From positions 1 through 64,000 of the forward strand of contig NC_089396.1 of assembly GCF_003171515.1 (NCBI RefSeq): a stretch of DNA of 64,000 bases. Reading direction: 5' to 3'. Shown here one piece after another: positions 21,707-31,011 of this stretch. Positions within the stretch are counted from its first letter, which is position 1; each line of letters begins with the position of its first letter. The notes under the pieces were generated by a model. It was not told the origin of the DNA. It did not search any database and worked only from the letters and a program-made list of their open reading frames with translations. The position numbers and the translations under genes are program-made. The stretch is from Pyrenophora tritici-repentis. Taxonomy: Eukaryota; Ascomycota; Dothideomycetes; Pleosporales; Pleosporaceae.

Positions 21707-24555
21707 CTATGACAATTCTGCAGGCGGCTCTTCCCACGTTCCTATCGCAAACTCTTCCGTGAGCTCCTCATCAGTATGCTTTGCTGCTGTTGTCGTGCTT
21801 GGTGTTGTAAAACCTGCACGAGTCCACCGTTGCAAGCACACCAAAGCAGCCAGTAACTGCTAGACTCCGCAACAATCAATTCAATCCGGTCACTCTCCTA
21901 GACCCACTTACCTATCTAGGTAGGGCTTAAACTCCTATAGGTAACTACTAGGCTTAAAGCGGTAATCAATCAATCCAATCTGAACCTTCTAGGACCCACT
22001 TAATTGATTGTTGCGGACTGTGGTAACTGCGCGCCAATTTTCCGCCTTTGTGGCTCAATTATATCGCCAGTTCCCGCAAAAACGCGCTCACAATCAGAGC
22101 TGGAGGCGGGTATAGTCAACACGTCGATCGCCAATCGTGAAAGATGTGGATACTTCGGCTTCAACGATAACCAGTACTGTACAGCTGTTGGACCCTCCTT
22201 GTGTTGATCAGACGTCCACATAGGCTCTTTTAACCAGCTATCGTACTCATCCTCCACCTCCAATGTATGCTCGCCGTCCTCATCTAGTATAGCGTCGATA
22301 GCGTCGTCAAAGCTGCTCATGGTAGGTTTTGGCGCAGGGGTTGGTGTTGTGGCAGCAGCGGCAGGCTTGTAGGCAGCCCAAACCCGCAGAAACTTCGCGT
22401 GCGCGGTGCTCAATTGTGTAGGTTTGTCGCGCCAGAAGCGCTTAGAGTATGTTTTATATCGTGGATGTAGTGCCGTAGCTGCGTAGTAAATGGGACTTTG
22501 GAGGATCTTAGTAAAGTAATTGCTCGCTTTTCGCCTCGCGGCTCGCAGGTTGATCGGGATGTGATCTTCGGGCGCCTCAGATGGCTCGTGGTTGACCGAT
22601 TCGTATGGCCGAAGGCGTGCATCCAGCTCAGTTATCACACTCTCAAATACTGGGATGACCTCGTAGAGTGCGCCAAAACGGCCACACTTGCCGCGGCCTT
22701 GGAGGCGATCTGTAGCAAACTTGAGCGGCTGCAGTATCGCCATGTACTCAGTAATCACCGCCCAGTCAGCCGCCGTAAGGCCGTCTGACCTCATCCACCG
22801 CGGCACATCAGGCAGCTTGTTTCCTCTAATAGCTGCCTGTTCGTCAGCCTGTTCAGTCTCGCGAATGTGGTACGTGGCGTATGCGTTGATAGCTTGTTGG
22901 AGCTGAACTCCGCGCTTAAAGCAGTCGTAATAGCTGTTCCAACGTGTAACACACGGCTTAATTGGCTCGCGAGTGCCGCCGCTGGCGCCTGTGGGCATGC
23001 TGTTAACTGCCTCGCGTTGGCAATCTTCAAAAATACTCCACTGCTTCGGCGTGTTGATGTAGTTGATAATATCAAGATACACGCCAAGCGGTCCTTCTTT
23101 CCGCCACTCCTTCATGTAAAAATCCTCCATCTTTGTGTTCTCCAGGGCGTTGTTATACGCGTCAGCATCCCTCCCGAACATAATCGTTTGGCCAACAAGG
23201 TTAAGTATGTGGCAAGCGCAGCGGAGGCGGCGATCGGAGGCAGAAAAGTGGTACATCGCGGCGAGTTTGTTAACAGCGGTGTCGTTATTGTAAGCGTTAT
23301 CGAGCACAAAGTAGCCGAGTTTGCTGCGATTAATGCTGAAGGATTGCAGGATTTTGGTTACAGCGTCAGCTATCGCCTCACCAGTGTGGGCACCCACCAG
23401 CTGCGGCAGCGCGATGGGTAGGTCAACTATCGCGCCCTTACTGTTGGCGTAGTGAGCAACTACAGAAAAGAAGCCACGTTTGCCGCCTTTTGTCGTCCAC
23501 CCATCGAAGCTTATATGTACCTTGCTCTCGGCTTCAGCCAACGCGCGCACCACCTGAGGCCGTAGCCAACTGTACAACCTCATCACGAACGCTGACACGC
23601 TGTTATGAGACCTCCATAACGCCGCCTCTGCCTCAGGATTAGCAAGCCTGATCATCTTGCGAAAAGCCGGCGTCTCAAACTCGCGGAGTGGTCTGTTGTT
23701 GTCGACCAGCCAGAGCGCAGCTGCCTGCCGAAATTCTTGTACGTCGAAGTTTCCTATAGTCTTGTACGCCTCTAGACTAAATTTGACACCGCTTAGAGCT
23801 GCCTGACGAAGTGATTGTTGTCCATGTTTGCGGAGAGGTTTGCTTAGGATTGGACCATCTTTGCTGAGCCGATGACCAGGTTTATCAAGCTGGAGGTGCC
23901 CGTTGGCGGCAGTGGTTGACTTCGTTACTCGGTGTACACCATTAGGTAGCTTATGAATATGACAGTACTTGCACACAAAGTACAACTCATCTGGGTGGTG
24001 AGTACCCTCCTTCCAGACACGCCAGCCGTGTTGAAAAATCCAGCTTGCCTTGCCTCGTGGAGTGCTCAGCGGCGCGACAAACCCCTTTAATCGCGACCAA
24101 TCGACGCCCTCAAAGTCGCGAAAATCGACGCTCACAGCGCTATCCTCCTCCACCGAAGCCTCAGTGGCAGCGCTAGAGAAAGCTAAAGGCTGTACAATAG
24201 AGTCCTCTGGCTTATCAAACATTAACTGCGACTCCCAGGCTGGCTCATCAGTGAGCCGAGAGGCTTGTGAGGCAGCCAAAATAGGCAGTGGTGATGCCCG
24301 CCGAGGGCGCTCCTCGGGTTGTTGTACAGGCTTACATGGCGGTTCAATAGCCCGTGTGGGCGGCTCGATAACTTGTGTAGGCGGCTCTGTAGGCGGATCC
24401 GGCGTACTTTCTGGCAGCTCTATCGGCTGGGTTGGCTGGCTGCCGTCACCCAACAGCGCTTTGAGCGTAGGTTTGCGCGTACGTTGTGCTCGCTTGAAGG
24501 GAGTATCAGCTTCTTCGGCAGCCTCGGGCTTGCGTTTTGCTGGTATAGAGGGCAT
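21707..24555 (-). pseudogene. hAT-family transposase, C-terminus interrupted by MITE copy C
   Basis: The frame runs from the Met at 24555 to 22023, then is cut by MITE copy C and resumes at 21852-21707. Joined with one TSD copy it gives 893 codons in phase. The N-terminus is Pro/Glu-rich with repeats of E-P-P-T. A BED-like zinc finger (C-x2-C ... H) lies near residues 188-212. The catalytic-core landmarks F-D-G-W-T, L-D-N-A-Y-N-N-D and R-R-L-R-C-A-C-H-I-L-N-L follow. The hAT dimerisation block (P-A-S-S-S-D-C-E-R-V-F-A-G) lies near residue 820, and the interrupted C-terminus continues with L-L-A-A-L-V-C-L-Q-R-W after the insertion. Without the resumed part the last residues are MITE-encoded. 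The enzyme would be cut-and-paste, giving 8-bp TSDs as seen. No nonsense change is visible in the rest. Confidence 0.85.
21861..22022 (+). mobile_element. 162-bp hAT-type MITE, copy C (inside the hAT transposase)
   Basis: Same sequence as copy A. The TSD gtaactgc lies at 21853-21860 and 22023-22030. It disrupts the dimerisation end of the hAT 1 transposase. Confidence 0.93.
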
Positions 24556-25022
24556 GGATAAGGCTAAAAGTAAGCCGGAGCCGCGAGAAAGTAAGGTGTT
24601 GTTAAATGTTATAAGCCTGATGTCAGTAGCACTAGGAATAGAACATGTGTGAATCGTGTTGTGTATTGTGCTACAGGAATTGAGATCTATGTCTCTGCCA
24701 GCTAGCGTTGTGGGCGCTAAGCCTCGTACGTACTAGCCTGGAGTGAGTGAGAGATGGGATGGAACCTAGGTCATATAACTTACACGCGAGTAGGCTTAGT
24801 AAGCAAGATCCAACACTAAGAATTCGTCGTTGAGCAGCTATCCCAGAGGCCTCACCTAGGTATCCCCCTCCCTCGCTTACTATCAAACAACACCAATCCT
24901 ATCAACATTTTGTTCTCAAGATTGGTTGATTGATTGACAGAAATACAGTGGCTAACTGTTGGTTAGTTGGTTGGCTCCGAATCAAACAAATCAAACAACA
25001 ATATTGATGAGATATTGATTAC

Positions 25023-25184
25023 TAGACTCCGCAACAATCAATTCAATCCGGTCACTCTCCTAGACCCACTTACCTATCTAGGTAGGGCTTAAACTCCTAT
25101 AGGTAACTACTAGGCTTAAAGCGGTAATCAATCAATCCAATCTGAACCTTCTAGGACCCACTTAATTGATTGTTGCGGACTGTG
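25023..25184 (+). mobile_element. 162-bp hAT-type MITE, copy D (inside hAT element 1)
   Basis: Same sequence as copy A. The TSD ttgattac lies at 25015-25022 and 25185-25192. It lies 11 bp inside the right end of hAT element 1, so it may also disturb transposase binding there. Confidence 0.93.
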
Positions 25185-25295
25185 TTGATTACTGACAACC
25201 TTGCCTGTTAGGCTAGGATACCCCTTGCTAGTCTCAGCCAATTATAGCTCTAAGTAAGCTAGCTCGTAATCTTAAGGCACTCCTGTATGTAAAAC

Positions 25296-25511
25296 TGTCA
25301 GATAATAGCACTGTTGAAGATGAGAGCGTACAGACGCTGGGTTAGACTAGCGCGACCCGGCATCTGAGAGAGCCAATCGGATCACAGGAAGGCTTGGCAC
25401 CCCCCAGGTGTGCCCACAACCGTAGACAGAACCAACACACAATCAACGATCAATATCATCACCATTATTATCTATTTCATCAGTATTCCAGATGAGAGTG
25501 AATATCTGACA
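25296..25511 (+). repeat. solo LTR related to Copia copy 2
   Basis: 216 bp, beginning TGTCAGATAATAG and ending ATATCTGACA, flanked by the 5-bp direct repeat aaaac (25291-25295, 25512-25516). Both ends and the middle (cgtagacagaaccaacacac) resemble the LTR of Copia copy 2, but the length and many bases differ. It is an older relative left after LTR-LTR recombination. Confidence 0.8.
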
Positions 25512-25645
25512 AAAACAGGTCTAATGCAATCCTATACGCTTAACACACAAACAAAAGTATACTGTGTTGTAAGTTGATAGCTAAGTTGTACATGTCGTCT
25601 TCTCTAAGGAGCATCTCTTTAAGCGTACATAAGAAATAAGTCTAC

Positions 25646-25768
25646 TTACTCAGTCTCCCACTCCTCAGACTCCCACTCTTCTAAGGCTGCTAAAGATGAC
25701 TTAAGATCGGGATGACTGGCTTTTAGCACTCGCTGACGCTGCTGCACACACTGCCTCATCAAGACAAT
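25646..25768 (-). pseudogene. NLR1, severed C-terminal exon piece (last TPR region)
   Basis: Read on the minus strand from 25768, this encodes A-I-V-L-M-R-Q-C-V-Q-Q-R followed by S-H-P-D-L-K-S-S-L-A-A-L-E-E-W, the standard end of kinesin-light-chain-like TPR arrays in fungal NLRs. The stop (TAA) is at 25646-25648. It continues exactly, through the TSD attgt (acaat on plus), the frame that is cut at 31012 on the other side of Copia copy 2. The ending parallels that of NLR2 (40580-40700). Confidence 0.85.
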
Positions 25769-25932
25769 TGTCAGATAGCAGGGTTACTCGACGTTGGCAG
25801 CAACCAATCAGCGTAGAGAGGGTCAGTGCGCCCCTCAAGAGGGCCACAAGCGCGGACACACGATAGACAGAACACAATACACACAATCATCAACATCCAT
25901 CACTTTTGTGCAATATCTCATTATATCTGACA
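25769..25932 (+). repeat. 5' LTR of Copia copy 2
   Basis: 164 bp, TG...CA ends, reads as identical to 30848-31011. Confidence 0.93.
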
Positions 25933-25945
25933 ATTAAGAGTCTCA
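25933..25945 (+). other. primer-binding site matching tRNA-Lys(CUU) anticodon arm
   Basis: The 13 bases attaagagtctca directly after the LTR are the reverse complement of tgagactcttaat, which is the anticodon arm of eukaryotic tRNA-Lys with anticodon CTT. As for copy 1, this suggests priming from an internal tRNA position rather than the tRNA 3' end. Confidence 0.6.
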
Positions 25946-25977
25946 CTGCCTCAATAACGAGCGATAAAACCACGAAA

Positions 25978-27311
25978 ATGGCAACAATCCAGACCCAACG
26001 GGACGCGACGGTCATCCTCACCGACTCAAGCAACTGGATCCCTTGGTACCGCCAACTTAAGCTGAAATGCCAGTCGCAAGGCATTTGGCCACTGTTGGAC
26101 CCCGAAGGAGTGCGACTCCAGCGCATCCAACCGGAGGCTCCGCTACCCCAGACATTTCGCAGTATGAACCGTCAAGTAGCCCCTCAGCTGCCTCATCGCA
26201 TACCACCCGAAACGCTAGAGGCAACACGCGAGGATCAGCACAAGACACTACAGAAATGTCGACAACAACCTCACGAATCCCCACTATACCAACGCGAGTG
26301 TCAGAACTCTCAGAGAAAGGACAAGAAGCGTATAAGGAGGATCGCGACGACTACAAGCTGCGCCTTGAGTCATACAAAATACGGGAGAGGGACTATCAAG
26401 AAGAAAGCAACAAAATCTCAAAGATGGTCGAACACATCCTTACAACCGTAACACCCCATTTACAACTTAGCTGTTGCGCCGAGAACGGCACGCCGCGCGA
26501 CTGGATAACCGCCCTCCAAGACACAGTTGGAGTGGATGAAGACGAGGAGAGAGCGCGAGCACGAGAGAGATACCAAGCCGCACTCAAGCCAATGCGTTCA
26601 ACCACAAACTGGGAGACGTGGCTAAATGAATACGATCAGGCTGCAACTCGAGCTGAAACCCTTGAGGTGGCCGAGGTTATGCAAACACAAGCCGTAATAG
26701 ACGACTTCCTAGGCTCCGTATCTAAAATGGCATCAACCTGGACCGCAGGGTTCCAAGGGCCAGGGTACGATAAGAAAGCCATGAATAGGAAAAGGATGAT
26801 GAAACTCTTCCGTGAATATATGAGTCTTCAATATCCATCAAGAGGGAAGCCAAAGAGCGCCTTCGCGGTAGGAGACTTATACGCGGCGAGCGGTGAACCC
26901 GACTCGGACACACTGAGGGACGCCTCTAGTGTGGAATTAAGAGCGCCATCCAACCAAGGCCGGGGAAACCCTAGGCAATCAAACAAACGCAAGATGGATG
27001 GTCAAAGTACCAGAACCAAGCAGATCCCGGAGAGGAATTCAGCGAAAGCTGGAGACATATGTCCTGCCTGTGAACAGCGTCATGAGATATCTGACTGCTA
27101 CTATGTGAACAAAGCCAAGGCACCTGAATGGTTCAAGCCAAATCGAGGCATCGCAAGATTAGTACAGTACAAACTTGAAAATGACACCAACTTACAGAGA
27201 ACGATGCAGGAAATGTCCCCAGAGACTAAACGACCTCGATTCTCGACAACGTCACGATCGATTACACCTCATATCAAGACATCACAAACACCGGACGCAG
27301 TCATTGAATGA
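25978..27311 (+). CDS. Copia copy 2 gag
   Basis: Starts at the Met at 25978 (M-A-T-I-Q...), which aligns with the gag start of copy 1: W-I-P-W-Y here, W-K-L-W-Y there. A one-base loss near 26100 moves the frame into 26067-27311, where the remainder of gag is encoded. It contains an Asp/Glu/Arg coiled-coil-like stretch (E-D-R-D-D-Y-K-L-R-L-E), the W-E-T-W-L-N-E-Y motif shared with copy 1, and a zinc knuckle C-P-A-C-x4-H-x4-C near 27060-27100. The ORF ends in UGA at 27309-27311, immediately before the protease. Confidence 0.82.
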
Positions 27312-27314
27312 CTA
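27309..27314 (+). promoter_or_regulatory. leaky-stop context UGA-CUA at the gag-pol border
   Basis: The gag stop codon is TGA followed directly by CTA and then G. UGA CUA is the context established for efficient stop-codon readthrough in fungi, animals and viruses. The frame stays open after it (L-D-G-R-E...) and runs straight into the protease (I-L-D-S-G-S). Its place between the zinc knuckle and the protease is where gag-pol recoding would be expected. Confidence 0.6.
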
Positions 27315-30300
27315 GATGGACGCGAAATCTCAAGAATTGATGAGGGCACGATGAAAGCGGCATTCAGCGCAAGCCAACAAGGATATCCATTAAAGGATGC
27401 CTTCATCCTGGATTCCGGCTCGACTACGCACATCTGCAACGACCTCTCAAGAATTGAAGACGTACGCCCGTCGACGCCAGGGGACTACATCTGGGCCGGC
27501 AGTTCCAAAGTCTGGATACGAGGATACGGAGCTGTCACATTGACAACAGAGGGATCTCAGGACAAACAAGCCTTGCACATTGTCAACGTTGCGTGGTGTC
27601 CAGACTTCCTCTGCAGCCTAGTATCATTCAGGCTACTCCGACGACAAGGAATATGGTGGGACAATCGGGAAGATCCAACAAGCCTGCGACGATGGGATGG
27701 AACAATTATTGCTATCCTATCGGAACGCCATGGGCAATGGATTATCGAAGACACCACTCCATTCGACTCAGCCTTCCATGTGCGTATGAATCGAACCAAG
27801 CGATCACCACAAAGGGCGACAGCCATGCTATGGCATAAACGACTAGGACATCCAGGGCCATCCGCTATTGAACACCTCATACAGCAATCTGAGGGGTGAG
27901 GATCAAAGGAATCACCACAGTACAATGTGACGCCTGCGGCAGATCAAAGTCGAAGCGCCAAATAAGAAGGGCGCTAAGACTAAATGACGAAGGTCCTGGA
28001 GAAAGAATTGCAATCGACTTCCATGAGTACGAGGCGGACAGCTTCACTAAGGAAAAGAGTCAGATGCTAATAACTTGCCGAAACTCCCGATACGTTTGGG
28101 ATTTCTACTTCAAAGACAATAGGCCAGCACGCTCTATTATTCGCCTATTAGCCCTCTTTATCCAATTTATGAAGAAACAGTTCAACATTACGGTCAAGGT
28201 CATTGAAACAGACAACGAGATCGTCACAGTTAAGCAAGAAGTCGAGAAATGGTGCACGTCCCTATCAATCAGACTCGAGCCTTCCGCTCCAGACACACAA
28301 GCGCAGAACGGAGGAGCCGAACGCTCAGGGGGTGTGATAAAAGAAAAGGCACGCGCAATTCGACTAGATGCGAATCTTCCATGGGAACTCTGGCCAGAGA
28401 TAACCAGAGCGGCGGTATACCTATACAATCGAACGCCAAATTATCCAAACAAGTGGAAATCGCCTTACGAAATATTCTTCACGCGCGCAGCTGCCACAAA
28501 TGGCATAGTCACCGGACCCCGAAGACCAAACCAAGCTCATCTAAGAGCATATGGGTGCAAAGCCTTTGCAATGACAGACGATACCCACCGAGGAAAGTCA
28601 AGGCTGCAACGGCTGGACCCAAAAGCCTGGATTGGGTATCTTGTGGGATATCAGTCAACAAACATCTACCGCATCTGGATCCCATCCATGGCAAAGGTAA
28701 TCAGCACTCGCGACGTAGTGTTTAACGAAGACACAATCTTCAACGGCAAGACTGAGGACCTAATGGACAATCTTATGCACAACACCCTAGAGGAAATCGC
28801 AACTTGGGTAAGAACAGTCGAACTCCCAGGTACTCAGAGCCAACAACCAGAAACCGAGACGTTCTACGAGGACGATACGACGCAGGAAGAGAGCCCGCGC
28901 ACTCAGAAAACCAGATACCACCAAGGAAGGAAGGTGGTAGAGGCATATCTAACCCGCCACCAACTCCTCCACCTGTGGCCTTGCTAGTTCAAGGAGAGGT
29001 GAACAACGAGGATATGACGAACATGTCCAACCAATCAACATCAATGACCAATCCATGGGCAGCCGCATTCATGGCCGGCACCGAATCAGGACACATTGGT
29101 CAACACGAAGGAAAGCCAATCGACAAGGCTCAGGTGAAGAGACTGCTATCCAAGGGAATCAAGCCCCATCGCAACCAGCTACCGCCACTCCCAACAGCAT
29201 ACTCAAAGCTGGAAGACCATCCACTATACGAAATGTTCAAGGAAGCAGAAAAGACACACCTTCAGAGTCACCAACAAATGAAGTCATGGACTGAGGTCCA
29301 AGCATCACCAGTCAAACGAGCAGGGCACCAGATCCTAGACTGTATGTGGGTATACACCTACAAACTCGACAAGCATCACCGCCTCATCAAATGTAAGGCA
29401 AGATTGGTGGTAAGAGGAGACCAACAACGCAACATCACCTCCCAAGACACATACGCAGCAACATTGGCAGGACGCTCATTCAGAATGCTCATGGCAATCG
29501 CCGCCAAATACGATCTTGAGCTAAAGCAATACGACGTCACTAATGCTTTTGTGCATGCTGCAATCGACAGAGAAATATACATGAGGATGCCAAAAGGGTA
29601 TCAGAAGCCTGGCACTCTACTCAAAGTGCGAAAGGCACTGTATGGGCTCCGGATCTCACCATTACTGTGGCAGAAAGAATTCACTGCAACTCTTGCTTCG
29701 ATAGGGTTTCAACAAATACCACAGGAGCCATGCTGCATGATCAAAGACGGAGTTATCATCTTCTTCTATGTGGACGACATCATCGTTGCGTACCATTCAA
29801 AGCAAGAATCAGAGGCCATGAAGGCCATCAACCGGATCCAAGAAAAATACGCTTGTACGGGAGGAGATAACTTACAGTGGTTTCTCGGCGTAGAGGTCAT
29901 GCGCAATCGCAAGCAGAAGACCATACAGCTATCTCAAGCCGCATACGCAGACAAAATCAGCCAACTAGCAAGCCGACAAGACATCAGACATGACACGCCG
30001 ATGTCAGGCATGGAACTCAGACCCAGGAGTGACCTAGCAGAGCCGTCCGAGATCAACCGCTACCAGCGCAAGATTGGCTCGCTTCTATTCGCTGCAGTCA
30101 CAACAAGACCCGACATAGCCTTTGCAACATCACGACTTGCTCGCTTCCTAGTCAATCCAAGTACAGAACACCAGGACGCTGCAGACCGTGTGCTCCTGTA
30201 CCTCAAGAAAACAGAATCCCTAGCCCTCGAACTCGGTAGAGGCGATGGCCTTGAGGTAGCAAGTGACGCATCGTTTGCAGACAACACACTAGACAGGAAA

Positions 30301-30792
30301 AGCTCGCAGGGATACGCAATTAAGCTGTTCGGAGGACTCATCGCTTGGAGAGCAAGTAAGCAAGATACTGTGACAACATCAACAACAGAAGCAGAGCTGC
30401 TTGCCCTATCACAAGTTGCTAAGGAGGCAATCTTTACGTCGCGGTTGTTGAAGGAGCTTCAGGTAAACCTAAGCAATCCAATTATCACAATCAAGTGCGA
30501 CAATACCCAGACAATCCGTCTAGTAAATGAAGACGTTGCCAAATTGCAAACAAAGCTTCGGCACGTTGACATACACAATCATTGGCTACGACAAGAAGTT
30601 ACCCGAAAGACGATCAAGGTAGAGTATGTTCCGTCTGACAACATGATCGCAGACGGATTCACCAAGTCACTGCCAGCCAATAAATGGGCCAGTTTCCTTG
30701 ATCAGTTGGGACTTGTTAAACGCAAAGAATCCCCGTTGAAAGAAGCTGAGCTTGAGAAGTTGCAGGAGCATCTGGAAGGCCTCTATATGTAG
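27312..30792 (+). CDS. Copia copy 2 pol: protease, integrase, reverse transcriptase, RNase H (frame-broken)
   Basis: Three overlapping frames together make one pol. Frame 27312-27899 carries the protease active site D-S-G-S and the first half of the integrase zinc site (H-K-R-L-G-H). Frame 27896-28987 starts with C-D-A-C and carries the integrase core, with I-D-F-H (Asp), E-T-D-N (Asp) and G-G-A-E-R-S (Glu). Frame 28804-30792 carries the reverse transcriptase (F-Y-V-D-D-I) and RNase H (S-T-T-E-A-E-L, H-V-D-I-H). Each frame change corresponds to one missing base, and each can be explained by one G lost before a TG. The catalytic residues are otherwise intact. Confidence 0.85.
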
Positions 30793-30847
30793 GATCGATT
30801 AACCAGTTTACGCAGCTTGCAATCAGGGCTTCCAAGCTGAGGGGGTG

Positions 30848-31011
30848 TGTCAGATAGCAGGGTTACTCGACGTTGGCAGCAACCAATCAGCGTAGAGAGG
30901 GTCAGTGCGCCCCTCAAGAGGGCCACAAGCGCGGACACACGATAGACAGAACACAATACACACAATCATCAACATCCATCACTTTTGTGCAATATCTCAT
31001 TATATCTGACA
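30848..31011 (+). repeat. 3' LTR of Copia copy 2
   Basis: 164 bp, reads as identical to the 5' LTR, followed by the TSD acaat at 31012-31016. Confidence 0.93.

Larger units (their letters stand above)
21538..25203 (-). mobile_element. hAT transposon 1 (autonomous-type, carrying two nested MITEs)
   Basis: The left end begins CAGAGATGGCAACAAACAAA and the right end, read inward, begins CAAGGTTGTCAGTAATCAAT, so the terminal repeats are short and imperfect. The 8-bp TSD cctgttag is exact at 21530-21537 and 25204-25211. The element is 3666 bp, or about 3.33 kb without the two MITEs and their TSDs. It carries one transposase gene on the minus strand. The left terminus matches the ends of the 138-bp MITE at 49230-49367, which is probably a deletion derivative of this family. 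Confidence 0.85.
25769..31011 (+). mobile_element. Ty1/Copia LTR retrotransposon, copy 2 (inserted in NLR1)
   Basis: Element of 5243 bp with two 164-bp LTRs (25769-25932 and 30848-31011) that read as identical, TGTCAGATAG...CTGACA, and the TSD acaat at 25764-25768 and 31012-31016. It is a different lineage from copy 1: LTRs, primer-binding site and protein sequences differ. Gag is separated from pol by an in-frame UGA. Three single-base frame breaks occur (near 26100, 27893 and 28935). The purine tract before the 3' LTR (gagggggtg) is like that of copy 1. The element lies antisense to NLR1. Confidence 0.95.

Noticed and set aside
30783..30965. 60-codon minus-strand frame also present at 25701-25886
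   Set aside because: Both lie in the Copia copy 2 LTRs and are the same antisense LTR frame.
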